Source: Companilactobacillus kedongensis
GTDB lineage: Bacteria > Bacillota > Bacilli > Lactobacillales > Lactobacillaceae
Reading direction: 5' to 3'
DNA length: 64,000 nt
Assembly: GCF_003946625.1 (NCBI RefSeq)
Contig: NZ_RHOR01000006.1
Coordinates: forward strand, 1-64,000
The first letter of the stretch is position 1. Each line of letters starts with the position of its first letter. Made by a program: the position numbers and the translations under genes. This document shows, one piece after another, positions 34,755 through 44,166 of the stretch. The notes below the pieces were generated by a model, which saw only the letters and a program-made list of their open reading frames with translations, was not told the origin of the DNA and searched no databases.

Positions 34755-35762
34755 ATGAAACACACGAAACGATTATATGGCACTCTTATCTTTTTATTCG
34801 CATTTTTGATATTTGCATTCTTTTATACAGGACATAACGAAAAGGTCGCTAAAAATAGAATTCCAAAAGTTGGTGTCTTACAGTTGATGTCACATCCGGC
34901 CTTAGATCAAATCAATAAAGGCCTAGATGATACTTTGAGAGAACATGGATACATCAATGGTAAAAATATCAAAATTGAATTTCAAAATGCACAAGGCGAT
35001 CAAAGTAATTTAAGAACTATCAGTAAACAATTCGTTGAAGATAACGTTGATGTGGCTGTTGGGATCGCTACTCCATCGGTTCAATCATTAAAGAACGCAA
35101 CTTCAAATATTCCGATCGTAATGGGTGCTGTTACTGATCCTAAAGGATTTGGTATCATCCCTAGCAACACTAAACCGGGTGGTAACATCACTGGAGTTTC
35201 TGATAAAGCACCTCTTGAAAGCCAACTCAAGATGATCAAACAAATCATGCCTGACTTGAAAACACTAGGAATTGTCTATACTTCAAGTGACATGTCGGCT
35301 ACTACTGAAATGAAATCTATGAAGAAACTCGCAGAAAAGAACGGTCTTCAAGTTAAAGTTTCAAGTATCAGTAATGTTAATGACTTACAACAAGTTGCTA
35401 CCAACTTGTCAGAGAATTCTCAAGCAATCTTTGTTCCGACTGATAATACTGTTGCCAGTGGTATGAAATTACTATCAAGTGTAGCCGGCAAACAAAACGT
35501 TCCGGTCTTCCCAGCCGCAACTACCATGGTTAAAGATGGTGGACTTGCTACTATTGGACTAAGTCAATATGAACTCGGCCAAAAAACTGGTGAAGATGTC
35601 ATCAAGATCCTTAGAGGAAAAGGCAAACCAGCTACAATGCCTGTTACATTTATTAAAAAAGGACATCTTGTATTAAATGAAAAGAAAGCTAAAGAATTAA
35701 ATATCCAATTTCCAGACTCACTCGTTAAAAAAGCTCAAAAAGAAGGGAAGATCATAAAATGA
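34755..35762 (+). CDS. trpX: Tryptophan-type ABC importer, substrate-binding protein
   Basis: 335 residues of the ABC_sub_bind family (PVGVLQLMSHPALDQINKG-like start at about 35, VDVAVGIATPSVQSL, IPIVMGAVTDP, AIFVPTDNTVASG). An N-terminal hydrophobic helix (about 9-26) has no lipobox cysteine, so the protein is probably held by an uncleaved signal anchor; most relatives are lipoproteins. First of a three-gene importer. The upstream Trp-codon leader supports tryptophan, or a close relative, as substrate; the family itself is not substrate-specific. Confidence 0.8.
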   Translation: MKHTKRLYGTLIFLFAFLIFAFFYTGHNEKVAKNRIPKVGVLQLMSHPALDQINKGLDDTLREHGYINGKNIKIEFQNAQGDQSNLRTISKQFVEDNVDVAVGIATPSVQSLKNATSNIPIVMGAVTDPKGFGIIPSNTKPGGNITGVSDKAPLESQLKMIKQIMPDLKTLGIVYTSSDMSATTEMKSMKKLAEKNGLQVKVSSISNVNDLQQVATNLSENSQAIFVPTDNTVASGMKLLSSVAGKQNVPVFPAATTMVKDGGLATIGLSQYELGQKTGEDVIKILRGKGKPATMPVTFIKKGHLVLNEKKAKELNIQFPDSLVKKAQKEGKIIK

Positions 35763-36649
35763 ATCTAATAATATCAACTATCAGCCAGGGCTTTATCTGG
35801 GCTATCATGGCTATCGGCCTTTACATCACATTTAGAATTTTAGATTTTCCTGATATGACCGTTGAAGGGAGCTTCCCTCTTGGGGCCGTCACAGCAGTCA
35901 TGCTGATCCAACATGGTTATTCAGCTGAAATTGCTTTACTTGTTGCCTTTATATTTGGTAACTTGGCAGGATTCGCTACAGCTTTCATGTATACTAAGTT
36001 GCACATCCCTAGTCTTTTAGCTGGAATTTTAACAATGACAGCACTCTATTCCGTCAACTTAAGAATTCTCGGTAAAGCCAATATGTCATTGACTAAACCC
36101 AATAATATCTTTAATCAATACGGTTTAAATAAATTGCCAGTAAACTTTAACGGCATCATTCTAGGAATCATTCTCATTGCCATCATTACTTTCCTATTAA
36201 TAATCTTTTTAAATACAGAAAAAGGCCAAGCTGTTATCGCTACTGGTGATAACGAAATCATGGCAGCATCCCTTGGTATCAATACAACGGTTATGAAATT
36301 CATCGGTATCATGGTTTCAAATGGTATCGTTGCTTTAACAGGTGGATTGATTGCGCAACAAAATGGATTTGCGGACGTTAATATGGGTATTGGCTCTATC
36401 GTTATCGGACTTTCAGCTATTATTATCGGTGAAGTTTTATACCCAGATGTTCCATTAAGTATCAGAATCATCACGATTGTAATTGGTTCTATCGTTTATC
36501 GTTTAATTCTAATGATCGTTCTACAATTAGGATTCAATACCAACGATTTGAAGCTTATTTCAGCCATTATTTTGGCACTATGTTTAGCACTTCCTACTAT
36601 TAGAGAACAATTCTTCAGAGCATTCAGAAACGGGGTCAAATCAAAATGA
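35759..36649 (+). CDS. trpY: Tryptophan-type ABC importer, permease
   Basis: 296 residues, eight or so membrane helices, BPD_transp_2 (branched-chain/ribose) family. The segment FPDMTVEGSFPLGAVTAVML near the N-terminus and MAASLGINTTVMKFIGIMVSNG in the ATPase-docking loop are characteristic of the TrpY/YufQ-like permeases. It overlaps trpX by four bases (ATGA) and trpZ likewise, so translation is coupled. Confidence 0.85.
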   Translation: MNLIISTISQGFIWAIMAIGLYITFRILDFPDMTVEGSFPLGAVTAVMLIQHGYSAEIALLVAFIFGNLAGFATAFMYTKLHIPSLLAGILTMTALYSVNLRILGKANMSLTKPNNIFNQYGLNKLPVNFNGIILGIILIAIITFLLIIFLNTEKGQAVIATGDNEIMAASLGINTTVMKFIGIMVSNGIVALTGGLIAQQNGFADVNMGIGSIVIGLSAIIIGEVLYPDVPLSIRIITIVIGSIVYRLILMIVLQLGFNTNDLKLISAIILALCLALPTIREQFFRAFRNGVKSK

Positions 36650-37395
36650 AACCATTACTAGAAATTAATGATGCAGTTAAAACAATTTATAATGATAATC
36701 AGGATCTAAATATTCTCGATGGGATCAATTTAAAAATCTATCCAAAAGATTTCATCGTTGTACTAGGAACCAATGGTGCTGGTAAATCAACCCTACTTGA
36801 TGCCATCACTGGTGCCAACAAATTATCTTCTGGTGATATCAAATTAAACGACGAAGATATCACTCAAAAAAATCTTGCTAAAAGAAGCCGTTATATCAGC
36901 CGTGTTTACCAGGATCCCAAACTAGGAACTTCCCCTAGAATGACCGTTGCTGAAAATCTTCTCCTAGCTCAACGTCGTGGTCTACCTAGAAGGTTGCGTT
37001 TACGAAAGTTGAACGACAATATGGCGAAGTTCAAAGAATTAACCAAAGATCTACCTACTTTGGATAATCGTTTAAATACTTTTACCGAAAAGCTATCCGG
37101 TGGTCAAAGACAGACATTAAGCTTCTTAATGGCAATCATTCAAAAACCAGAATTATTACTATTAGATGAACATACCGCTGCGCTTGATCCTCAAACCAGT
37201 CAAGAATTGATGGAACTTACTAGTAAAATTATTCTCGAAAAAGAATTAACTTGTCTGATGGTTACACATAATCTAACCGAAGCCGTTAAATATGGTAATC
37301 GTTTGATCGTTTTGAAAAAAGGAAAGGTTATTTTAGACTTAGATAAAGAACAAAAGTCTAAATTGAAGGAACAAGATTTACTTGAGTACTTCTAG
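36646..37395 (+). CDS. trpZ: Tryptophan-type ABC importer, ATPase
   Basis: 249 residues: Walker A LGTNGAGKSTLLD, Q-loop region SRVYQDPKLG, signature LSGGQRQTLSF, Walker B LLLLDEHTAALDP and H-loop MVTHN. The catalytic residue after Walker B is the normal Glu. Overlaps trpY by four bases. Last gene of the operon; repeat copy B and a terminator follow it. Confidence 0.88.
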   Translation: MKPLLEINDAVKTIYNDNQDLNILDGINLKIYPKDFIVVLGTNGAGKSTLLDAITGANKLSSGDIKLNDEDITQKNLAKRSRYISRVYQDPKLGTSPRMTVAENLLLAQRRGLPRRLRLRKLNDNMAKFKELTKDLPTLDNRLNTFTEKLSGGQRQTLSFLMAIIQKPELLLLDEHTAALDPQTSQELMELTSKIILEKELTCLMVTHNLTEAVKYGNRLIVLKKGKVILDLDKEQKSKLKEQDLLEYF

Positions 37396-37409
37396 ATTTG
37401 AGAGTCTCC

Positions 37410-37569
37410 AGGAATAAGAAAATCCACCTGCTATGCGGAACGGGGTGAGCCTTGGTCTCTCCCTCTCGGTTTGAAGCCTTGCAAGTTCAGCAAGTCTCCA
37501 AACTCGCCCGGTGGTGTAATGGCTTACGCCATAACGCCACTCTCATAGCTGGTGGATTTTCTTATTCCT
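37410..37569 (+). repeat. Four-way-junction repeat, copy B (best-preserved)
   Basis: Closing stem P1: perfect 19 bp, AGGAATAAGAAAATCCACC (37410-37428) with GGTGGATTTTCTTATTCCT (37551-37569). P2: GAGCC/GGTCTC region (37447-37459). P3: GTTTGAAGCCTTGC (37469-37482) with GCAAGTCTCCAAAC (37490-37503). P4: GGTGTAATGGC (37512-37522) with GCCATAACGCC (37527-37537). Conserved unpaired or junction sequence is CTGCTATGCGGAAC on the left and CATAGCTGG on the right. It follows the trpZ stop by 14 bases in sense orientation. Confidence 0.85.
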
Positions 37570-37603
37570 TCCGACTTGTTTGGCCTTTTAAATACTATAT
37601 TAA

Positions 37604-37655
37604 TAGGGAGTTGTATCACATCTTAGATAATCAGGTGTGGGACAATTCTCTTTTT
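37604..37655 (+). terminator. Terminator after copy B
   Basis: Stem AGGGAGTTGTATCACATCTTA / TCAGGTGTGGGACAATTCTCT region (arms 37604-37624 and 37631-37651, imperfect) followed by six T residues; would end the trpXYZ transcript. Confidence 0.7.
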
Positions 37656-37754
37656 TGGTTATATAACTAAATACTGCGTAAGTAATAAATATTTAGAGAT
37701 CAGCACTCACTCTACATGCACGGTAAATAGTAAATATAGTTGTAAAAACAAATA

Positions 37755-37790
37755 AAAAAAAGAGGCATCTCAATTAAGAGATACCCCTAA
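37755..37790 (-). terminator. Terminator before copy C (minus strand)
   Basis: AGAGGCATCTC (37761-37771) with GAGATACCCCT (37778-37788); on the minus strand an eight-T run follows. It would end the serine-hydrolase transcript. 37656-37754 shows nothing else I can name. Confidence 0.7.
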
Positions 37791-37804
37791 ATACAACTCA
37801 AATT

Positions 37805-37977
37805 AGTCGGAAGAGCTGAGAATATTTACCAGCTATGGAAGTGGCGTTATTGCTTCAGCAATTACACCACCGGGCGGTTTGGAAACTTGCAGAACTTGCA
37901 AGGTTTCAAACTGAGAGACGAGACCATGGCTCGGCTCGTTCCGCATAGCAGGTGAATATTATCAGCTCTGTAGACGG
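37805..37977 (-). repeat. Four-way-junction repeat, copy C
   Basis: Minus orientation. The closing stem pairs AGAGCTGAGAATATTTACC (37812-37830) with GGTGAATATTATCAGCTCT (37951-37969), 17 of 19 pairs. P4 GGCGTTATTGC/GCAATTACACC (37843-37865), P3 GTTTGGAAACTTGC/GCAAGGTTTCAAAC (about 37877-37910), P2 GAGACC-ATG-GCTC (about 37920-37932). It lies just past the stop of the serine-hydrolase gene. Confidence 0.82.
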
Positions 37978-37992
37978 GAAGCAAAATATAAA

Positions 37993-39144
37993 TTATTTCC
38001 CAAGAACTTCTTGAGTAACCTCTTTACCAAGAGAACCCATAGCATCCTTTTGTTCATCAGAATCACCATTTTGACTCATAACAACTAATACAAAAGCCTT
38101 ATTTCCGCGTTTAAAGATTGCTGCATCGTTTTCAACACCATATTGTGCATACTCACCAGTCTTATTGTAAACATCGACTACATTGGTATTTATATTAGCT
38201 GGTAATTTAGAATGATTACTTGTATTACTTAAAATCGACAACATTTGCTTATCGTATTTATCTGAAACAACATCATGCTGATAAAGTTTTCTCATAAACA
38301 TAGCTAAATCATGTGCCGTTGTCATATTATCTTTACCTTCACTAAGTGCATCTTGATCCATCAACATACGTTCCATTTTAGTATTACTACTCAAATCAAG
38401 TTCATCGATCTCATCGTTGACAGCATCTAATCCACCGATTTCCTTGGTAATAATATTAGCAGCAGTGTTATCACTCTTCGTGATCATGTAATCGATCAAA
38501 TCACGATATGTCAATGAGTCACCGACTTGCATGCTTTGAACGACGCCAGTTCCACCAACTTTATCTTCACTAGTTAGTTCATAACGGTCATTAAGTGAAA
38601 TCTCACCATCATCCACTTTTTGATAAGCGGCCGCCATGATATAAACTTTGATATCACTAGCAGCACGTTGAGAATCTTCATCATCTCCATAACTAGCTGA
38701 ATCATTATCATTTAAATTATAGTAAAAGGCTGAAGTATCACCTTTTATCCCCGCTAAATTGTTAGAAAGAAGCGACTTCACATCTGAATTTGTTTCAGAA
38801 TTATGCTTTTGTGAAGAATCATCGTCAGCATCAGATTGTTTATCATTACTATCAGATGAAGATTTGGTCTGTTCCGTCTGATTATTCTCATTTTTATGAT
38901 GAGTCATATAGTCATAGCCACCAGCGGCTACTAATAAAATAATAATAATCAGCCAAATAATCATTGACCTATTACTCTTCTTTGGTCGTTGTGGCGGTGT
39001 AGGTTGTGATTGTTGTTGCGTTTGTTGCACTGGTTGTTGTGGCTGTTTTTGTTCTGACTGTGTATTTTCAATTAGTGCTCCACAATTCTCACAGAACTTT
39101 GAATCAGCTGCATTCAGATGTCCGCATTTTTGACATTTAATCAT
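37993..39144 (-). CDS. Zinc-ribbon, membrane-anchored class A serine hydrolase (beta-lactamase-like)
   Basis: 383 residues. N-terminal zinc ribbon (C4-x2-C7, C18-x2-C21: KCQKCGHLN and FCENCGA), a Gln/Pro-rich linker, a membrane helix (about 63-80), a charged Ser/Asp linker, then a class A penicillin-recognising domain. That domain has SxxK (ASDIKVYI), SDN (TKSDNTAAN) and KTG (VYNKTGEY). No clear Glu166-type omega-loop motif is obvious, so wall-peptide binding or hydrolysis is more likely than antibiotic resistance. A cytoplasmic zinc ribbon joined to an extracellular hydrolase is common in lactobacilli. Good GGGG site upstream. Confidence 0.8.
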   Translation of the reverse strand: MIKCQKCGHLNAADSKFCENCGALIENTQSEQKQPQQPVQQTQQQSQPTPPQRPKKSNRSMIIWLIIIILLVAAGGYDYMTHHKNENNQTEQTKSSSDSNDKQSDADDDSSQKHNSETNSDVKSLLSNNLAGIKGDTSAFYYNLNDNDSASYGDDEDSQRAASDIKVYIMAAAYQKVDDGEISLNDRYELTSEDKVGGTGVVQSMQVGDSLTYRDLIDYMITKSDNTAANIITKEIGGLDAVNDEIDELDLSSNTKMERMLMDQDALSEGKDNMTTAHDLAMFMRKLYQHDVVSDKYDKQMLSILSNTSNHSKLPANINTNVVDVYNKTGEYAQYGVENDAAIFKRGNKAFVLVVMSQNGDSDEQKDAMGSLGKEVTQEVLGK

Positions 39145-39236
39145 ATTAATTCCCCTTGATCTTTAAAAGTAACCTATATTAATCCTTACTATATAATAGC
39201 AATTACGGCTTTCTTTTTAAATACAGTAAAAACTAT

Positions 39237-39280
39237 CAAAAAAAGCATTATCAGAAACATTTCATTCTGATAGTGCTTTA
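39237..39280 (-). terminator. Terminator of the B3/4 pseudogene locus
   Basis: AAAGCACTATCAGAA-TGAAATGT-TTCTGATAATGCTTT on the minus strand followed by seven T residues. Confidence 0.8.
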
Positions 39281-39936
39281 TTTAATAATTATTTGTTCCT
39301 TAATAGATATATTTTGTAAGTACCCTTCGGCGTATTTCTTAACTGAAGCTTGAACATCATTTTTTCTATCATCATCTAAACCAAACATGTAAGCTACTAT
39401 CACAGCTTTTTTAGTGTCATCACTGATCATGGCTCTAGTAGAGTCTGATGTTGGACCACCGAAGGGACCCTCACTGTCTTCTAGTAGCAACATGTTTTCT
39501 AGGTTGATAGCTTTTTTACCGATACCATGATAAGTTGCACCATTTTTTCCCGTTGTCAAAGTAACATTGCTAGAAATTTTTTCAAGATCATAACTACCAA
39601 ATGGTAATTTATAAATTAAAGAAAGATAGTTATTCAAATCAACTAGCGCATTAATTTGATACAATCCTTTCCCTTTACAACTCTGCGCCACAGACTATCA
39701 GATGACGGTCTAAAACGAGACGGATCTTTGCCAAGATACTTATATACTTTTTTCGTAGCTATAATTGTTGAATCTTCTCTGATAGTTTCTAAAGTATCAT
39801 CACTACTTATTTGATCATTTAGTGGATTCAACAAGTCATCCCACATTTTTTGATCATATTCTTGATTATCAAAATCAATTACAGTTATTCCTAAAGATAT
39901 TTTATCTTTTAATTTATCATCAATTTTAAAATTCAG
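39278..39936 (-). pseudogene. B3/4 (tRNA-synthetase beta-like) domain protein, frameshifted
   Basis: Two reading frames together make one B3/B4-domain protein. Frame 1 reads from 39936 through MWDDLLNPLNDQIS to SSDSLWRRVVKGK; frame 2 continues GLYQINALVDLNNYLSL to the end at 39278. The family expects RVVKGKGLYQ in one frame, so a single G seems lost near 39666. The natural start also looks damaged: the codon 8 bases after GAGG is CTG at 39936-39934, followed by NFKIDDKLKDK. Intact members bind or edit mischarged tRNA-like substrates or are of unknown role. A sequencing error could explain the frameshift but less easily the start. Confidence 0.75.
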
Positions 39937-39973
39937 GTTATTTTCCTCTAAGTATCCTAATCATACTATGTGG

Positions 39974-41181
<1,208 letters not shown>

Positions 41182-41210
41182 TACAAACATCATTATTGCC
41201 TTCAAAACTT

Positions 41211-41285
41211 TTAGGCACTCAAAATGATGGTTCGCACAAGATGCGAGCCACAACAACATAAACTTTGAGTGTTAGTTAAAAGCAT
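41211..41285 (-). CDS. Cys-rich leader peptide (Cys-Cys-Cys attenuator)
   Basis: 24 codons plus TAA. It begins MLLTNTQSLCCCGSHLV and ends RTIILSA. CGGGAGG lies 6 bases upstream of the ATG, an excellent site. Three consecutive TGT codons sit at positions 10-12. The codons that follow (TCGCATCTT, 41246-41238) can pair either inside the leader (GGCTCGCAT with GTGCGAACC) or with AAGGTGCGG (41180-41172), the 5' arm of the terminator. A ribosome stalled at the Cys codons could therefore free the antiterminator strand. Too short for ordinary gene finding; confidence rests on the combination of site, codons and alternative pairing. Confidence 0.8.
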   Translation of the reverse strand: MLLTNTQSLCCCGSHLVRTIILSA

Positions 41286-41317
41286 AAGAGACCTCCCGAT
41301 GAATTTATGTTTAGAAG

Positions 41318-41344
41318 ATTATAACAACTCCATCATTCTGTCAA
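41318..41344 (-). promoter_or_regulatory. Promoter of the Cys leader operon
   Basis: Minus strand -35 TTGACA (41344-41339) and -10 TATAAT (41323-41318), both exact but only 15 bp apart. Transcription would start near 41311, about 25 nt before the leader ATG. The rest of the divergent gap (41345-41641) is AT-rich with no clear signal except TTAACATGTTTC near 41467. Confidence 0.55.
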
Positions 41345-41641
41345 ACAAATAATATTTTATCCACAGATTTTTAGATAGTGTTGTCTATTTAAAATAAGAT
41401 CAAAATTTAATAACGCCTTTACATATTTCCTAATATTCATACTCTACATAATGCGTTACCAGTTTATTAACATGTTTCATATTTGAGACGTTTATTTTTT
41501 AGATCAAAATATTCAAATAAATTCCAATTTTCATAGAAATAATAATTCATAAATTATAAAAATCCTTTACAAAAGCTGATGAAATAAACATTCGGTTATT
41601 TGGTACTATTTAAATAGAATCTTTGTGGGAGGAGGTATACT

Positions 41642-42445
41642 GTGAAAAACATTAAAAAGGCTCTATTTAGTTTGTTAATAGCTACTTCGGCCCTCCTGAC
41701 TTTGTCCACAAACATAGTTAATGCAGATACTACATCTGCGACAGTTGCCTCCGATGGATCTAGTACAGCTGCTGACGGTACAGTTATGGATTCAAAGACT
41801 TCCACAGTTTCAGTTACCGTCCTTTCTGGAATTTTAACTCTGGACGCTGTTCCAGATTTTAGTTTTCGTGCCGTTGACGGCGCAAAAGTTGGATTGAATT
41901 CTAACACTACTGACTTTAAAGATAATAATAATGCAGCTACTGCTAATAATGGTAATAGCGATGGTAATAATACCGGCTTGCTTAAAATTACCGATTCACG
42001 TGTTTCACTTCTTCACCAGGACGGTATGGACAAACCAGGGTCAGCTGGATTTACATTAGGAGCAAGTATCTCTAGCTTAGAACCATATGATGCAAAAGAT
42101 AGTCCCATATCAGGATTTGAATTAACACTCAAGCCCCAAGCTTTAGTTGACGGCGAAGGTAATAATTCAAGTATCTATGGAGAATACTATCCAATGTTAA
42201 CAAAAAAAGCCACTCTGTCAGATACTAATGTAGGCGATACTAGTATAATCGACCTTAATGCAATGTCTTATCGTCCTGGTGTCCTATCAGCCAATTTCTC
42301 ACAATTTACAGATGGTGCTAGCTTTTATTTACCAAAGGGATCTACTAATATAAATAAATCTTCAAATCAAAAATATAACGCTGTAATAACCTGGACTCTA
42401 ACTCCAAAACCTATCGATACATATCAAACTATACCAATGCCATAA
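41642..42445 (+). CDS. WxL-domain surface protein
   Basis: 267 residues starting at a GTG (41642) with a strong GGGAGGAGG site. Signal peptide MKNIKKALFSLLIATSALLT ending near VNADT. The mature part opens with a Ser/Thr-rich stretch, then the WxL domain: SGILTLDAVPDFSFRA, ITDSRVSLLHQDG, GFTLGASISSL and the terminal VITWTLTPKP. The C-terminal W-x-L is intact; the first W-x-L position reads FTL. These domains attach proteins to the wall non-covalently. It stands alone here, without the DUF916/DUF3324 partners of classic WxL clusters. Confidence 0.82.
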   Translation: MKNIKKALFSLLIATSALLTLSTNIVNADTTSATVASDGSSTAADGTVMDSKTSTVSVTVLSGILTLDAVPDFSFRAVDGAKVGLNSNTTDFKDNNNAATANNGNSDGNNTGLLKITDSRVSLLHQDGMDKPGSAGFTLGASISSLEPYDAKDSPISGFELTLKPQALVDGEGNNSSIYGEYYPMLTKKATLSDTNVGDTSIIDLNAMSYRPGVLSANFSQFTDGASFYLPKGSTNINKSSNQKYNAVITWTLTPKPIDTYQTIPMP

Positions 42446-42480
42446 AAAATACCAGTTGGAACTCAACTGGTATTTTTTTG
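42446..42480. terminator. Terminator of the WxL gene
   Basis: AAAAATACCAGTTG-GAACT-CAACTGGTATTTTT directly after the stop codon, symmetrical A/T runs. Confidence 0.85.
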
Positions 42481-42663
42481 TCTTGAAATCCTTTTCAAAC
42501 AATAATTTATTACAGACAAACTTATTTATCTCAACTTTATTAGAATTTTATTAAGAAAACCGAGATTTTTAGAAAAGTTTGTAGTAAGATAAGACCCTAT
42601 AGTAGAGTTACAGTTGTTTATCAATTGTGAACAGGGATTAAATAAGAAAGGTGGTCCATATTT

Positions 42664-44040
42664 ATGGATAAAGAAAACAAAACGCTAAACCGTAGTTTAT
42701 CGTCGCGTCAAATGCAGATGATTGCTCTTGGAGGAACTATCGGGGTTGGACTCTTCATGGGATCTGCCTCTACTATTAAATGGACCGGACCTTCAGTGTT
42801 ACTTGCCTACGCTTTTGCGGGGATAATCTTATACATGGTTATGCGTGCTTTAGGGGAAATGATCTATGTCGATCCTTCAACTGGATCATTCGCAAAATTC
42901 GGAGCTGAATATATTCACCCAGTTGTTGGTTATTTAACGGCTTGGAGTAATGTTTTCCAATATCTTTGTGTCGGTATTAGTGAAGTTATTGCGGTCGGAA
43001 CATATTTACAATTTTGGTGGCCCAACATGCCACAATGGATCGCAGGGGTTATCGTTGTCATAACGCTTTGCGCTGCTAACCTTACTTCCGTTAAAGCCTA
43101 TGGTGAATTGGAATTTTGGTTTGCTTTAATTAAAGTTCTAACAATTATTTTTATGATTATTATGGGTCTTTTAGTTATTATTTTTGGTGTTGGTAACCAC
43201 GGTCAACCTGTTGGTATCAGTAATCTTTGGACAAATGGTGGTTTCTTCACTGGTGGCTTTAAAGGATTTATCTTTGCCTTATCGATCGTCGTTGGTTCAT
43301 ATCAAGGTATCGAAGTTATCGGTATCACAGCTGGTGAAGCCGAAGATCCACAAAAAAATATCGTTAAAGCCATCAGAACTATTGTCGGTAGAATCTTGAT
43401 TTTTTATATTGGTGCAATTTTTGTTATCGTTTCGATCTACCCTTGGAACAAGCTTGGTACGATCGGTTCTCCATTTACAGAAACATTTGCTAAAGTCGGT
43501 ATTACTTTTGCGGCTGAAATTATCAACTTTGTTGTTTTGACAGCTGCATTATCCGGATGTAATTCTGGTATCTTCAGTTCCAGTAGAATGCTGTATACAT
43601 TAGGTATCGAGCACAATTTACCAAAAGCTTTTACCAAATTATCAAGACATCACGTTCCATACTTACCAGTTTTAACAATTTCAGCCGGTATCTTGATCGG
43701 TTTGATCTTGAACTTCACATTGCCTGTCTTGTTCCATACATCCAGTGACGTTTTCGTTATTGTTTATAGTTCAAGTGTTCTACCTGGTATGGTGCCATGG
43801 TTTGTTATCCTCTTTAGTGAATTAAAGTTCAGAAAAGTTAACAAAGCACATATGGATGAGCATCCCTTCAAAATGCCTTGGTATCCTTTCAGTAATTATT
43901 TTGCCATTGTTTCACTATTAATAATTCTAGTTTTCATGTTCTTGAATCCTGAAACAACTGTTTCATTATTAGTAGGGGTAGTCTTCTTACTCGTCATGAC
44001 GATTATTTACTTCATAAGAGAAAAGTTAGCTAAAGCTTAG
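42664..44040 (+). CDS. Amino acid permease (APC superfamily, AAT family)
   Basis: 458 residues with twelve membrane helices. N-terminal signature RSLSSRQMQMIALGGTIGVG (split from LFMGSASTIKWTGPS), helix-3 EMIYVDPSTGSFAKFG and VVLTAALSGCNSGIFSSSRMLY are typical of the AAT family (GabP, LysP, YcaM-like). It imports an amino acid with protons. Substrate cannot be chosen from sequence. Single gene; terminator-like hairpin follows at 44044-44081. Confidence 0.85.
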   Translation: MDKENKTLNRSLSSRQMQMIALGGTIGVGLFMGSASTIKWTGPSVLLAYAFAGIILYMVMRALGEMIYVDPSTGSFAKFGAEYIHPVVGYLTAWSNVFQYLCVGISEVIAVGTYLQFWWPNMPQWIAGVIVVITLCAANLTSVKAYGELEFWFALIKVLTIIFMIIMGLLVIIFGVGNHGQPVGISNLWTNGGFFTGGFKGFIFALSIVVGSYQGIEVIGITAGEAEDPQKNIVKAIRTIVGRILIFYIGAIFVIVSIYPWNKLGTIGSPFTETFAKVGITFAAEIINFVVLTAALSGCNSGIFSSSRMLYTLGIEHNLPKAFTKLSRHHVPYLPVLTISAGILIGLILNFTLPVLFHTSSDVFVIVYSSSVLPGMVPWFVILFSELKFRKVNKAHMDEHPFKMPWYPFSNYFAIVSLLIILVFMFLNPETTVSLLVGVVFLLVMTIIYFIREKLAKA

Positions 44041-44043
44041 TTT

Positions 44044-44081
44044 GGAAAGTGTTTGCGACTACTGTTGCAGGCACTTTTTTC
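44044..44081 (+). terminator. Terminator of the amino acid permease gene
   Basis: AAAGTGTTTGC...GCAGGCACTTTTTT imperfect stem with a T-run, 4 bases past the stop. Confidence 0.65.
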
Positions 44082-44122
44082 TTTTCCATATAAAAAGTAG
44101 TTCCAGGAACAATTTAAAAGTG

Positions 44123-44132
44123 TAACATGTTA
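44123..44132. promoter_or_regulatory. Palindrome upstream of the AEC carrier gene
   Basis: TAACATGTTA is a perfect 10-bp palindrome 34 bases before the start codon. It may be an operator; no regulator can be named. Confidence 0.3.
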
Positions 44133-44166
44133 TGGTATATACAAATTTACTAAGGGGATTTATCAC

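Noticed and set aside
37396-37992. Repeat pairs as insertion sequences
   Set aside because: No transposase gene, no consistent terminal sequence or target duplication; arms differ between units.
39643-39846. A separate 67-residue gene
   Set aside because: Its sequence continues the B3/4 domain of the neighbouring frame; it is the front half of a frameshifted gene.
44123-44132. TAACATGTTA as an AdcR (zinc) box
   Set aside because: Only a partial match to TTAACNNGTTAA and the downstream AEC carrier has no zinc link; kept only as an unnamed palindrome.
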